DNA of 64,000 nucleotides from an endosymbiont 'TC1' of Trimyema compressum (GTDB lineage Bacteria; Bacillota; TC1): NCBI RefSeq assembly GCF_001584725.1, contig NZ_CP014606.1, positions 744,001 to 808,000 of the forward strand, read 5' to 3'. Shown piece by piece: positions 18,960 to 29,059 of this stretch (position 1 is its first letter; each line of letters starts with the position of its first letter). The notes under the pieces were generated by a model. It saw only the letters and a program-made list of their open reading frames with translations, ran no database searches and was not told where the DNA came from. The position numbers and the translations under genes were made by a program.

Positions 18960-18988
18960 TTGATAATATATATGATATATGTTATAAT
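18960..18988 (+). promoter_or_regulatory. Sigma-A-type promoter of the surface-protein pseudogene
   Basis: TTGATA (18960-18965), 17-base spacer, TATAAT (18983-18988). About 80 bases of leader follow before an AGGAGG ribosome site and ATG. The promoter looks intact though its gene is not. Confidence 0.75.
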
Positions 18989-19070
18989 CGTTAAAATATA
19001 AATTAAATACTACTATAGATATCTGATTAAATGCAGCTAATAATTTTATAACCTAATATAGGAGGATCAA

Positions 19071-21771
19071 ATGAAAAAAACAAAAGTATTTTAGCCATTT
19101 TGACTTCGATTTTTTTAGCTGGTATTTTATTGATTGCTCCAAACACAACCTTTGGTGCTACTTTTGCTGAAGCTCAATTTCAATCTGCTTCAAATGATAG
19201 CTTTGGAGCTAATGACACAGCAGTAGTAGAATCCGAAGGGAATAACTTTATTTCTAAACCGGTGCCTACAGTACCCGGAGCTCAAGCACCAAAAATTATT
19301 TATATGGCACCGGTTTCTAATGCGGTTGTAAACGATATTGATGGACCTGGTACATTGATATCATTAAAGGCTGCATCAGGGGACAACGACATTTTAATAT
19401 TAATGCAACAGGTGTTTTACATCTTACATTTGATAATGTTGGGGCTGGTGGAGGCATTCAAGCTACTGGCAATGAAACGATTAATAATCCTGCAATTAAC
19501 AACTGTTTTATTTCTGCTAATATTGAAGGCGGTGGAATTTATGCCAATGGTATTGTTCGGGTAGAAGGTGGACATATCACCAATAATAAGGCTATCCGTG
19601 GTGGTGGAATTATGGGTGCTGGTAGTAAATCCTTAACCGTTGTTGGAAAATTGGAAAAGAAGTAAGAAACAATCAAGCTAACTACACTGCAGCTGGAGAT
19701 TCGGGTTTTGCGGGTGGTATTGGTGTAGGCTATGGAAGCAGTTTAGTAGCTAATAATTGTATTGTTACTGGTAATAGTAATACAGGTGATGCTACTGACA
19801 ATAGAGGCCTTGTTGTGGCGGCGGTATTGGTGCTTGGGAAGGGTCTTATGTCAATATAATTAATTGTACAGTGATTAATAATAAAGCTGCAAATTTTGGT
19901 GCAGGTATTTTAGTACATTGGAATAGTACATTAATTGTTGATGGCGGATTCATAGATAATAATGATTTATCAGCAAGTCCGACATTTGGCTATGGTGGCG
20001 GTATTTATACAGCTGCTGGAGCTAATCTAGAAATTAAAAATGGTACAATAATTTCAAATAATAAAGCAAAGTATGGAGCTGGAGGCAGAACCGAATATAA
20101 GACATCTAATATTATTCAAGATGGCACTATTATCCGTAATAATACTGCTGTATCCAGTGGCGGTGGCTTATACTTTGGCTCAGGAACCTATCTAGGTGCA
20201 GGCACAATCAGTATAGGTGCAGCTATAATTGAAAATAACACGGCGAATTTTGGGGCTGGACTTGATTTTGGCAGAGGTTTTACAATAATGATTAATGGCG
20301 CTGATATTCTAAATAATAGTAGTCTAACATCTGATGGAGCAATTTATACTTATCCTCAAAATATACTTTCATTAAGTAATTGCCTTTTAAATAACAATGA
20401 TGCACAGTATGGAGGGGCTGTCTATATAGGCTCTGCTGAAAATACAGGAACAGCAACAACCCTTACCTTACTTAAATGATTCGACCATGAGTAATAATAG
20501 AGCTTCAGTTTCATCTAATAATGGTCAAGGCGGTGGAATTTGTTCAGGTTATTTTAATAAAATTAATTTAAATAGAACCAGTGTAACTGGCAATGTAGGT
20601 GATTATGGTGGTGCAATAATTGCTTTTAATGATAATATTTTAAATGCTGATACAAGTACTATTTTAAATAATTCAGCAACCCAATCAGGTGGTGGCTTAT
20701 ATTTTTATTAACACGAACTATTGGAACAGTATCAGGTAATTCACAAATTGCTTCTAATAAAACTGAAAAGTCTGGAGGTGGTGTTTATTTATCTGGGAAC
20801 ACCGTTTTAAATATTGAAAATGAAACAAGTCTTTTTAACAATGAAGCCACTGAATACGGTGGTGGTATTGCAGGGGCTCAAGCTAAAAGTATTACTATAA
20901 AGGATAATGGTAGTGTCAATAATAATCTGGCAGGCTCTTTTGGAGGTGGCATTTATAGTCATACTGGTTCAGTTGCTGGAACGGATACATTAATTACAAT
21001 TAAAGATTATGCTATTATTAGTGGTAATAGTGCTAGTAATGGAGGCGGTATTAGTGGCTGGTCATTGGAAATGCCTGATAACATTCCAACTATCAGTCTA
21101 GAAAATAATAGCAAAATAAGTGGTAATATTGCTGATTTTTATGGTGGTGGTATTTGGGTACCACAACCTCATTTAAATAAAATTACTGCTGCTGGAACAG
21201 TTGTATTTGAGAAAAATCAATCGGTTCAAGCTTACTTTATGTTAGATTCTTCACCTGATGTCGCTATCCATCAAAGTCATATTTTTACTACTGCGTTTAC
21301 ATTACCTCCTAGTGGTGCACCTGCTTTTACATATGCGTATAATAATGATGATATTTCATATCAAGAAGGTATTCCTCTTGTTACTGTAACATTTGATTCT
21401 GTAGGTGGTTCACCTAGAATACTACAAGCTTCAACAAAGAAAGGCAGTAGCTTAGGAGCATTAATACCTCAAATACCTTTGCGAAGTGGCTATAAATTTT
21501 TAGGTTGGTATACTGAGATGGATGGGGCTGGTACTCAATTTAATCAAAATACAGTTGTTAATGGGAGTATGACAGTTTATGCTTTGTGGGAGCAATTGCC
21601 TCCGGAACCACACCAATACCTCCTGTGTCACCTAAGCCTGGTGACAATAGTACTGGGGATTTAAGTGGTTTGCCTCAAACAGGGATGAAACTTATTAGTA
21701 TTATAGCTGGTATAGTATTTGTGAGTGGTTGCTTTGTGGTTTATTACAGCAAGCAAAAAAGAAAGAATTAA
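19071..21771 (+). pseudogene. Broken LPXTG-anchored beta-helix surface protein
   Basis: The pieces make one ~900-residue secreted protein. A signal peptide (SILAILTSIFLAGILLIAPN) is followed by a long right-handed beta-helix region of repeats of the NNxAxxGGG(I/L)Y kind (about 19500-21200). A Listeria-Bacteroides repeat (FLGWYTEMDGAGTQFNQ) comes next, then a proline linker and the sortase signal LPQTG with a hydrophobic helix and basic tail (21680-21771). Frames break in the signal peptide (one A missing near 19080) and near 19380, 19645, 19815, 20475, 20710 and 21610. An adhesin or polysaccharide-binding role is inferred only from the fold. Confidence 0.88.
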
Positions 21772-21798
21772 GCTAATTATTAAGATGAATTAATATGA

Positions 21799-21827
21799 AT
21801 GGGATTGAAGATTTCAATCCCATTTTT
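21799..21827 (+). terminator. Rho-independent terminator after the surface-protein pseudogene
   Basis: ATGGGATTGAA and TTCAATCCCAT pair around a 3-base loop, followed by a T run. Confidence 0.85.
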
Positions 21828-21894
21828 ATATCTATTTCTTCAGAATTGCTGTGGCTATAGCTAGCAGATAAATATATCAAAAAAAAAAAAATTA

Positions 21895-21903
21895 TGCTAT
21901 AAT
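21895..21903 (+). promoter_or_regulatory. Extended -10 promoter of der
   Basis: TGCTATAAT gives an extended -10 element 32 bases before the der start, preceded by a 12-A run. No clear -35. Confidence 0.55.
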
Positions 21904-21934
21904 AATAGGGTATGAATAATAGGAGGATGAATAG

Positions 21935-23257
21935 ATGAAGCCTGTTGTAGCAATTGTAGGACGACCTAATGTAGGGAAGTCTACTATTTTTAATAGAATA
22001 ATTGGCCAGAGCACTGCAATCGTTGATGATACACCAGGAGTTACCCGAGACAGACTCTATGGAGATGCTCAATGGCTTAAACATAGCTTTATGTTAATTG
22101 ATACTGGAGGTATACAGTGGGCTGGTGAAGACTTTAGTGAGTCAATAGCTAAACAAGCTAATATTGCTATTGATGAAGCTGATGTTATTTTAATGGTTGT
22201 TGACAGCAGAACTGGAGCTACAATTGAAGATGAACGGGTCGCTCGAATTCTTCAGAAAAATAATAAGCCAGTTGTTCTAGCTGTCAATAAAGTTGATAAT
22301 TTTGCTAAGGATAATGCTTATGAGTTTTATACCCTAGGCCTTGGTGATCCTATTCCTATTTCAGCTGCTCATGGCACTAATATGGGTGATTTATTAGATG
22401 CTATTGTATCTTATTTTGATAATATTGAAATAGAGGAAGAAGATGAGGAAGAAGATGATGATAGTGTCAAAATTGCATTAGTAGGCAGACCTAATGTAGG
22501 AAAATCTTCTCTTTTAAATAAATTATGTAATGAAGAAAGAGTTATAGTCAGCGATATTGCAGGGACAACAAGAGATGCCATTGATGAGAAAGTTACTTAT
22601 TACGGCAAAGATTATACCTTAATTGATACTGCAGGAATTCGCCGTAAGTCAAAAGTTGGAGAGTTTATCGAAAAGGTCACCGTAATTCGATCTGTTAGAG
22701 CAATGGAAAGAGCTGATGTGGTATTTGTTTTAATAGATGCCGTTGAAGGCCTAACAGAGCAGGATAAGCGCATTGCAGGTACTGCCGAAGAAAATGGGAA
22801 AGCAACTGTTTTAGTTGTTAATAAATGGGATTTAATTAAGAAAGATAGTAAAACAATGGCTACTTTTGAAGAAGACTTAAGAGATAAAATGAGTTTTATG
22901 AATTATGCACCTATTGTATTTATTTCTGCATTAACTGGTCAAAGAATTGGTGATTTATATAAGTTGGCTGATTTAGTTTATACTAATGCTCACAGAAAAA
23001 TTGAGACGTCAACTATTAATCAATTGTTGAGAGAGATTGTAGCATTTAATCCTCCGCCAAGTGATAAGGGTAGACCACTTAAAATTAACTATGGCACTCA
23101 AATTAAAGTTGCTCCGCCTTCATTTGCGCTATTTGTAAATGATGTGGAATTAATGCACTTTTCATATAAAAGACATATAGAAAATAAATTTAGAGAGGCT
23201 TTTGATATTACAGGGACGCCAATCCGAATTTATTTAAGAAATAAAAAAGGGGAATAG
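21935..23257 (+). CDS. der: Ribosome-assembly GTPase Der (EngA)
   Basis: A 440-residue protein with two tandem GTPase domains and a C-terminal KH-like domain, the unique Der architecture. Domain 1: GRPNVGKSTIFNRI, DTPGVTRDR, DTGG, NKVD. Domain 2: GRPNVGKSSLLNKL, AGTTRDAID, DTAGIRRKSK, NKWD. An acidic linker (EEEDEEEDDD) joins them. Needed for 50S subunit maturation. AGGAGG ribosome site. First gene of der-gpsA-hom-lysC. Confidence 0.96.
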   Translation: MKPVVAIVGRPNVGKSTIFNRIIGQSTAIVDDTPGVTRDRLYGDAQWLKHSFMLIDTGGIQWAGEDFSESIAKQANIAIDEADVILMVVDSRTGATIEDERVARILQKNNKPVVLAVNKVDNFAKDNAYEFYTLGLGDPIPISAAHGTNMGDLLDAIVSYFDNIEIEEEDEEEDDDSVKIALVGRPNVGKSSLLNKLCNEERVIVSDIAGTTRDAIDEKVTYYGKDYTLIDTAGIRRKSKVGEFIEKVTVIRSVRAMERADVVFVLIDAVEGLTEQDKRIAGTAEENGKATVLVVNKWDLIKKDSKTMATFEEDLRDKMSFMNYAPIVFISALTGQRIGDLYKLADLVYTNAHRKIETSTINQLLREIVAFNPPPSDKGRPLKINYGTQIKVAPPSFALFVNDVELMHFSYKRHIENKFREAFDITGTPIRIYLRNKKGE

Positions 23258-23261
23258 TACT

Positions 23262-24275
23262 TTGACGAATATATCAGTTATTGGTTTAGGCAGCTGGGGT
23301 ACAGCCTTAGCTTTACATTTAGATAGAAATAATAACAAAGTAACTTTGTATGGTCGTATAGAAGATCAATTTAAGCTTATTAATAATACTAGAGAGCATC
23401 CATTTTTACCAGGCATTGCTATACCTGAGTCTATTAATTTAACTTTGGATTTAAAGACTGCAGTTAAAAATGAGATTTTGGTCTTGGCTGTTCCTTCTCC
23501 CTTTGTAAGAGAAATTACAGAGAAAATTGTCGCAATTGCACCAGCAAAAAAATACATTATTAATGTTGCAAAAGGTATGGAAATGACTACCAGTAAGCGT
23601 TTATCTGAAGTTATTAATGATGTTTCAAAAGGCAATTATGAGTATTGTATTTTATCTGGACCCACTCATGCAGAAGAGGTGGCCAGAAATATGCCTGCTG
23701 CAATTGTAGCAGCGAGTTCAAATATGAAATTTGCTAAAGATGTGCAAATTTACTTTAATTCTGAAACATTAAGAACCTATACGAGCAGCGATGTTGTCGG
23801 TGTTGAATTAGGTGGTACTTTAAAAAATATTATAGCAATCGCTGCAGGCTTTATTGATGGTATGGGATTTGGTGATAATGCAAAAGCAGCTATTATTACA
23901 AGAGGATTATATGAAATGATGGCTCTTGGCAAAGCTATGGGGGCTCAGATGTCTACTTTTACCGGACTCACTGGCATGGGGGATTTAGTTGTAACCTGTA
24001 CCAGTAAACACAGCCGAAATAGAGCTTATGGAGAAGCCTTAGGAAAAGGCAAAACTCCTCAAGAAATTAGTGATTCAATGGATATGGTAGCTGAAGGAGT
24101 TTATGCTACAAAAGCTATTTATATGCTTTCTGAAAAGCTAGATATTACAATGCCTATAACCAATGAAGTATATCATGTAATTTATGAGAACAAAAGCCCT
24201 TTGAAAAGTTTTAAGGATTTAATGAATAGAGAAATGAAAATGGAAATTGAGGGAATTGACATTGAAAAAAATTAA
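23262..24275 (+). CDS. gpsA: Glycerol-3-phosphate dehydrogenase [NAD(P)+]
   Basis: A 337-residue enzyme that reduces dihydroxyacetone phosphate to sn-glycerol-3-phosphate for phospholipids. NAD-binding GLGSWGTALALHL at the N terminus, LSGPTHAEEV, and the catalytic lysine loop GGTLKNIIAIAAG. TTG start four bases after the der stop, with AAGGGGAA upstream; der-gpsA is a common Firmicute pair. Its end overlaps hom. Confidence 0.95.
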   Translation: MTNISVIGLGSWGTALALHLDRNNNKVTLYGRIEDQFKLINNTREHPFLPGIAIPESINLTLDLKTAVKNEILVLAVPSPFVREITEKIVAIAPAKKYIINVAKGMEMTTSKRLSEVINDVSKGNYEYCILSGPTHAEEVARNMPAAIVAASSNMKFAKDVQIYFNSETLRTYTSSDVVGVELGGTLKNIIAIAAGFIDGMGFGDNAKAAIITRGLYEMMALGKAMGAQMSTFTGLTGMGDLVVTCTSKHSRNRAYGEALGKGKTPQEISDSMDMVAEGVYATKAIYMLSEKLDITMPITNEVYHVIYENKSPLKSFKDLMNREMKMEIEGIDIEKN

Positions 24276-25548
24276 AGTTGGTTTACTTGGCTGTGGCGCA
24301 GTGGGAACCAGTGTATATGAATTAATTCAAAAGAATCAAGATAAGTATTATGCTTTATTAGGCGCTGAAATAGAAGTAGTTAAAATTGTAGTTCATTCTT
24401 TAGATAAGAAAAGGCCTTCTATTCCAAATCAGCTTTTAACCCTTGATCCTAATGAAGTGTTAGAAGACCAGGACATTGATGTTGTAGTTGAAGTTATGGG
24501 TGGTATTACAGATGCTAAGGATTATGTTTTAAAGGCCTTGAAGAATAAAAAACATGTTGTTACAGCAAATAAAGATTTAATGGCAGTTTATGGCCAACCT
24601 ATATTTGAATTAGGGGATCAAGAGCAAAAACTTGTTTTATTTGAAGCCAGCGTTGCTGGTGCTTTACCAGTAATTGGTACTATAAAAAATGATTTAGCTA
24701 GTAATAAAATTAATAAAGTCATGGGTATTATTAATGGTACCACTAACTTTATTTTAACTAAAATGTTTGATGAAGGACTTCCGTTAGATTTAGTGTTAAA
24801 GGAAGCACAAGATCTTGGCTATGCTGAGGCTGATCCTACAGCAGATGTGGAAGGCTTAGATGCGGCGAGAAAAATTGCTATTTTAGCATCAATTAGCTTC
24901 AATACTAGAGTTGTCTTAGATGACGTTTATGTAGAAGGTATTTCAAAAATAGCTACAGATGATATTGAATATGCTAAACAATTTAAAAGCACCATAAAAT
25001 TATTAGGAATTGCAATTGTTAATGATGGCAAAGTAGAAGTTAGGGTCCACCCGACACTTATTCCATTAAATCATCCTTTAGCTAAAGTAGATGATGTTTA
25101 CAATGCTATATATTTAGAAGGCGATGCATTTGGTGATTTAACATTCTTAGGAAAAGGAGCAGGAGGATTTCCAACTGCAAGTGCAGTCGTTGGTGATATA
25201 TTGACTATTGGCAAAAATATTTTGAATCCAGTAAGTAAAATCAAGAATTGTACTTGTTATTTAGATTTACCAATTAAGACAATTAAGCAAGTTGAATCCC
25301 ACTATTATATTAGAATGATTGTAGCAGATGAAACAGGTGTCCTTTCAAAGATAGCTAGTGTATTTGCTGAAAATAATGTGAGTATTGACTCTGTTATACA
25401 GAAGAAGTTAGCAAATAAAAAAGCTGAATTAGTTTTATTAACTGATCGAGTTGAAGAAGATAATTTTATGAAAGCTAAAGTAGGAATTGAAAGTTTAATT
25501 ACTGTGGATAGTGTTACTTCTATTCTAAGGTCAGAAAAAGAAAATTAG
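24262..25548 (+). CDS. hom: Homoserine dehydrogenase
   Basis: A 428-residue enzyme reducing aspartate semialdehyde to homoserine for threonine and methionine. NAD-binding GLLGCGAVGTSVYEL, catalytic GIINGTTNFIL and GYAEADPTADVEGLDAARK, and a C-terminal ACT regulatory domain (IVADETGVLSKIASVFAENNV). Of two candidate TTG starts, the one at 24262 lies 8 bases after GAGGG and gives the normal N terminus; it overlaps gpsA by 14 bases. Together with lysC it feeds amino-acid synthesis. Confidence 0.94.
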   Translation: MKKIKVGLLGCGAVGTSVYELIQKNQDKYYALLGAEIEVVKIVVHSLDKKRPSIPNQLLTLDPNEVLEDQDIDVVVEVMGGITDAKDYVLKALKNKKHVVTANKDLMAVYGQPIFELGDQEQKLVLFEASVAGALPVIGTIKNDLASNKINKVMGIINGTTNFILTKMFDEGLPLDLVLKEAQDLGYAEADPTADVEGLDAARKIAILASISFNTRVVLDDVYVEGISKIATDDIEYAKQFKSTIKLLGIAIVNDGKVEVRVHPTLIPLNHPLAKVDDVYNAIYLEGDAFGDLTFLGKGAGGFPTASAVVGDILTIGKNILNPVSKIKNCTCYLDLPIKTIKQVESHYYIRMIVADETGVLSKIASVFAENNVSIDSVIQKKLANKKAELVLLTDRVEEDNFMKAKVGIESLITVDSVTSILRSEKEN

Positions 25549-25568
25549 ACAAGAGGTGTAAAAATAAA

Positions 25569-26789
25569 ATGGGTATTGTTGTACAAAAATTTGGTGGTAG
25601 CTCGGTAGCATCGCCAGAGCATATTAAAAATGTAGCACAAAGAATAATTGAAACAAAAGAGCAAGGTAATCAGGTCATTACTGTTGTGTCTGCTATGGGG
25701 GATTCTACAGATGATTTATTAGCCTTAGCTAATGCTATAACGAAAAATCCACCTCATAGAGAAATGGATATGTTACTTGCAACTGGCGAACAGGTTTCAA
25801 TTTCTCTTTTATCTATGGCTATAAAAGAAAGAGGCTATAATGTAGTCTCTCTAACTGGGGCACAAGCAGGCATTTATACAGATGATATACATAAAAAAGC
25901 TAAAATTACCCGCATTGATAATGATAGACTTCAAAAAGAACTGGATAGTGGCAAAATTATAATTGTAGCTGGTTTTCAGGGTAAGACAGAAGCTGGCGAA
26001 ATAACAACGCTTGGTAGAGGTGGTTCGGATACAACTGCAGTGGCAATTGCCACTGCAGTTGGTGCAGAAGTCTGTGAAATTTATACAGATGTAGACGGTG
26101 TCTATACAACAGATCCTAGAATTGTTTCAAATGCGAGAAAGCTGGATTCCATTTCTTATGATGAAATGCTTGAATTGGCTAGTTTGGGCGCTTTAGTTTT
26201 ACAAACAAGAGCTGTTGAATACACAAAAAAACACAATGTTAGAATTTGTGTAAGATCTAGTTTTAATCATAATAAAGGTACAATAGTTGAGGAGGCATCT
26301 TTAATGAAAAAAACACGTTTAGTAAGTGGGGTAGCCCATGATTTAGATGTAGCAAAAGTTACAATTTATGGTGTGCCAGATATTCCTGGTATTGCTCAAA
26401 GAGTATTTAAGTCTTTAGCTGAAGCTGCAATTAATGTTGATATGATTGTGCAGAGTAATCCTAAGGGTGATCGCAATGATATTTCATTTACAGTTGGTCT
26501 AGATGATAGAAATAGAGCCATGGAATTAATGGAGGATTTAAAAATTAAATTAGGTGCTGAAGGTGTAACTTTAAGAGACAATTTAGCTAAAATTAGCATT
26601 GTTGGTGCTGGGATGCAATCAAATGCTGGTGTTGCAGCTAATATGTTTGAAGCTCTTGCAGAAGCAGACATTAATATTGAATTAATAACAACATCTGAAA
26701 TTAAAATTTCTTGTTTAGTTGAGTTAGATCAAAGTAAAAAAGCAGTTCAAGTTATTCATGATAAATTTAGACTAGGAGATGAGGATTAA
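25569..26789 (+). CDS. lysC: Aspartate kinase
   Basis: A 406-residue enzyme phosphorylating aspartate, the entry to the lysine/threonine/methionine pathway. VQKFGGSSVASPEHIKNVA at the N terminus, TLGRGGSDTTAVA nucleotide loop, TDVDGVYTTDPR. Two C-terminal ACT domains (from ~265) suggest feedback inhibition by lysine and/or threonine. A possible internal start at 26304 (GAGGAGG before MKKTRLVSG) could give a separate regulatory beta subunit, as in Bacillus. Follows hom by 20 bases. Confidence 0.95.
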   Translation: MGIVVQKFGGSSVASPEHIKNVAQRIIETKEQGNQVITVVSAMGDSTDDLLALANAITKNPPHREMDMLLATGEQVSISLLSMAIKERGYNVVSLTGAQAGIYTDDIHKKAKITRIDNDRLQKELDSGKIIIVAGFQGKTEAGEITTLGRGGSDTTAVAIATAVGAEVCEIYTDVDGVYTTDPRIVSNARKLDSISYDEMLELASLGALVLQTRAVEYTKKHNVRICVRSSFNHNKGTIVEEASLMKKTRLVSGVAHDLDVAKVTIYGVPDIPGIAQRVFKSLAEAAINVDMIVQSNPKGDRNDISFTVGLDDRNRAMELMEDLKIKLGAEGVTLRDNLAKISIVGAGMQSNAGVAANMFEALAEADINIELITTSEIKISCLVELDQSKKAVQVIHDKFRLGDED

Positions 26790-26810
26790 AATATAAAGGA
26801 GGACAATAGT

Positions 26811-27674
26811 ATGAAAGTGAGAAAGGCAATTATTCCAGCTGCAGGCTTGGGTACTCGTTTTTTACCTGCTACTAAAGCAGTTCCGAAGGAAATGATCCCT
26901 CTGCTAGACAAACCAGCTATTCAATATATTGTTGAAGAAGCAGTTGCTTCTGGTATAGAAGAAATCTTAATTATTACTGGGAGAGGCAAAGAGGCTATTG
27001 AAAACCATTTTGATATATCCTATGAATTAGAAGATACTCTAGAAAAAAAAGAACAGAAGGAATTGTTACAAATAATTCAACCATTAAGTCATATGGCGAA
27101 TATCTATTTTGTAAGACAAAGGATGCCTAAAGGATTAGGCCATGCTGTCGGCTGTGCCAAAGATTTTGTTGGTGATGAACCTTTTGCAGTTTTATTAGGT
27201 GATGACCTTTTTCACTGTTCTGAAAAGCCTTGTATTAAGCAACTTATTGAACAATATGAAAAGCATGAAGCTAGTGTCTTTGCTTTATTAAACGTAGCTC
27301 GAGAGCATGTAGATAAGTATGGTGTAATTAGTGGACATAAAGTGGATGAAGGCTTATACAATATTGATGATTTAGTTGAGAAACCATCTATTGCTGAAGC
27401 TCCTAGTAATTTAGCAGTTATGGGTCGTTATGTTTTTACACCGAAGATTTTTGAAATGATTGAAATGACACCACCGGAAAAAGGTGGAGAAATTCAATTA
27501 ACAGATGCTATGAAGAAACTAACTGCTTTTGAAAAAATGTATGGCTATATTTTTAATGGAAAACGCTATGATACAGGCTATTTATTAGGCTATTTAGAAG
27601 CAGTTGTGGACTTTGCTTTAAGACGAGAAGATATTAAAGATGATTTTTTTGCTCTTTTAAAAGAAAAATTATAA
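26811..27674 (+). CDS. galU: UTP--glucose-1-phosphate uridylyltransferase
   Basis: A 287-residue enzyme making UDP-glucose. Nucleotide-binding IPAAGLGTRFLPATKAVPKE, GLGHAVGCAKDFVGDEPFAVLLGDDL and VEKPSIAEAPSNLAVMGRY are all standard for GalU. AGGAGG ribosome site. A terminator follows directly, so it is the last gene of the der-galU run. Confidence 0.95.
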   Translation: MKVRKAIIPAAGLGTRFLPATKAVPKEMIPLLDKPAIQYIVEEAVASGIEEILIITGRGKEAIENHFDISYELEDTLEKKEQKELLQIIQPLSHMANIYFVRQRMPKGLGHAVGCAKDFVGDEPFAVLLGDDLFHCSEKPCIKQLIEQYEKHEASVFALLNVAREHVDKYGVISGHKVDEGLYNIDDLVEKPSIAEAPSNLAVMGRYVFTPKIFEMIEMTPPEKGGEIQLTDAMKKLTAFEKMYGYIFNGKRYDTGYLLGYLEAVVDFALRREDIKDDFFALLKEKL

Positions 27675-27715
27675 TTAAAAAGAAGTAGTTTCTAAAAGAA
27701 ATTGCTTCTTTTTAA
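27675..27715 (+). terminator. Rho-independent terminator after galU
   Basis: TTAAAAAGAAGTAGTTTCT pairs with AGAAATTGCTTCTTTTTAA (two G-U pairs) around a 3-base loop, ending in a T run. Confidence 0.85.
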
Positions 27716-27748
27716 TTCATAAAAAATATTGGAAAGGTGAGATAAAAA

Positions 27749-29046
27749 ATGCAGAAAAAGAAAGCCCTCATCAGTGTTACTGATAAGACCGATGTTCTTT
27801 CCTTGATACTGCAAAAGTTGAAAATATCGACGATATAGATTTAGTTTGCGTTAATCTCTATGAATTTGAGAAAACTTTACGCTCTGGCAAAGATGAAAAA
27901 TCCATGATTGAATCTATTGATATTGGAGGACCTACTTTAATTAGAGGAGCTGCTAAGAACTTTTACCACGTAATGGTTGTAACCGATCCAAAAGATTATG
28001 GCTATGTTATTGAAACTTTAAAAAATAATCAAAACACTAAAGCTTTTGCAGCTATTGCAGAGTATGATGATTTAATTGCCTATTATTTTACTAAAGATGA
28101 AAAATACCCTAACAGATTGGCTTTACCATTACGACTAAAAAGTAAGTTGAGATACGGCGAAAATCCTCATCAAGAAGGTTACCTTTATGAAACTGCCTAT
28201 AAAGACGAGAGTATTTTAGATTATGAACAATTACAAGGGAAAGAAATCTCTTTTAATAATATTAACGATCTTTTTGAAGGTTTATCTCTCCTTACAGAAT
28301 TTAAAGACGATAAGGTAACTTGTGTTGCAGTAAAACATAGTGCTTCTTGTGGTGTAGCTGTTGGACAAACTGCTTTTGAATCTTTTGAAAAAAACTATGG
28401 CTTGTGATCCTATTTCTATTTTCGGGGGAATTCTTGTATTCAATGATATTGTATATGGTGATACTGCAAAAGCGCTCAATAGTATTTTTTAGAAGTTATC
28501 GGTGCCCCTGGTTATACAGAAGATGCATTAGCTATATTTAAAGAAAAGAAAAATGTTCGTGTTTCAAAAACTCTTCATACCAGCATTCAATCTAAAATTG
28601 ATATGAAGTACTTTTAGATGGTTATTTGTTGTCTCAGGATAGAGATGATATTTTATATGAGAATCTTGAAAATGTGACAAATGCTGTAGCAAGTGCAAAA
28701 GATTTAGAGGATATGGTTTTTGCAATGAAAATTGCTAAACATTTAAAATCCAACGCTATAGCTATTGTTAAAGATAAACAAGCTCTAGCATTATGTGGTG
28801 GACAAACTGCCCGTATTTTTCTTTGCAAGATGGTCTCTTAAACAATAAGGATAAGAATTTTCAAGGGGCTATTATGGCCTCTGATGGTTTTCTCCATTTG
28901 ATGATTGTGTTATACTTGCCTATGAAAAAGGTATTGTAGGTATTATTCAACCATGGGGATCAATTCAAGATCAACAATCAATTGAAGCCTGTAATAAGTT
29001 TGGTCTCTCAATGGTTTTGACGAATATTTGTCATTTTAAACATTAG
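27749..29046 (+). pseudogene. purH: Broken bifunctional IMP cyclohydrolase/AICAR transformylase
   Basis: The N terminus (KKKALISVTDKTDVLSL) jumps directly to residues normally near position 80 (NIDDIDLVCVNLYEF), so about 60 residues of the MGS-like cyclohydrolase domain are deleted. Transformylase segments follow in shifting frames: IGGPTLIRGAAKN, RYGENPHQEGYLYE, AVKHSASCGVAVGQ, CDPISIFGG, AIVKDKQALALCGGQTAR and [14 protein letters not shown]. Breaks near 28395, 28490, 28600 and 28815, and a small deletion near 28892. The last two steps of de novo purine synthesis are lost unless another copy exists. Confidence 0.9.
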
Positions 29047-29059
29047 GAGGATAAATTAA

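Noticed and set aside
19500-21200. Repeats in the surface-protein gene as a CRISPR or DNA satellite
   Set aside because: The periodicity is at protein level (NN..A..GGG), DNA copies differ, and there is no constant repeat with unique spacers. No CRISPR array was seen in the window.
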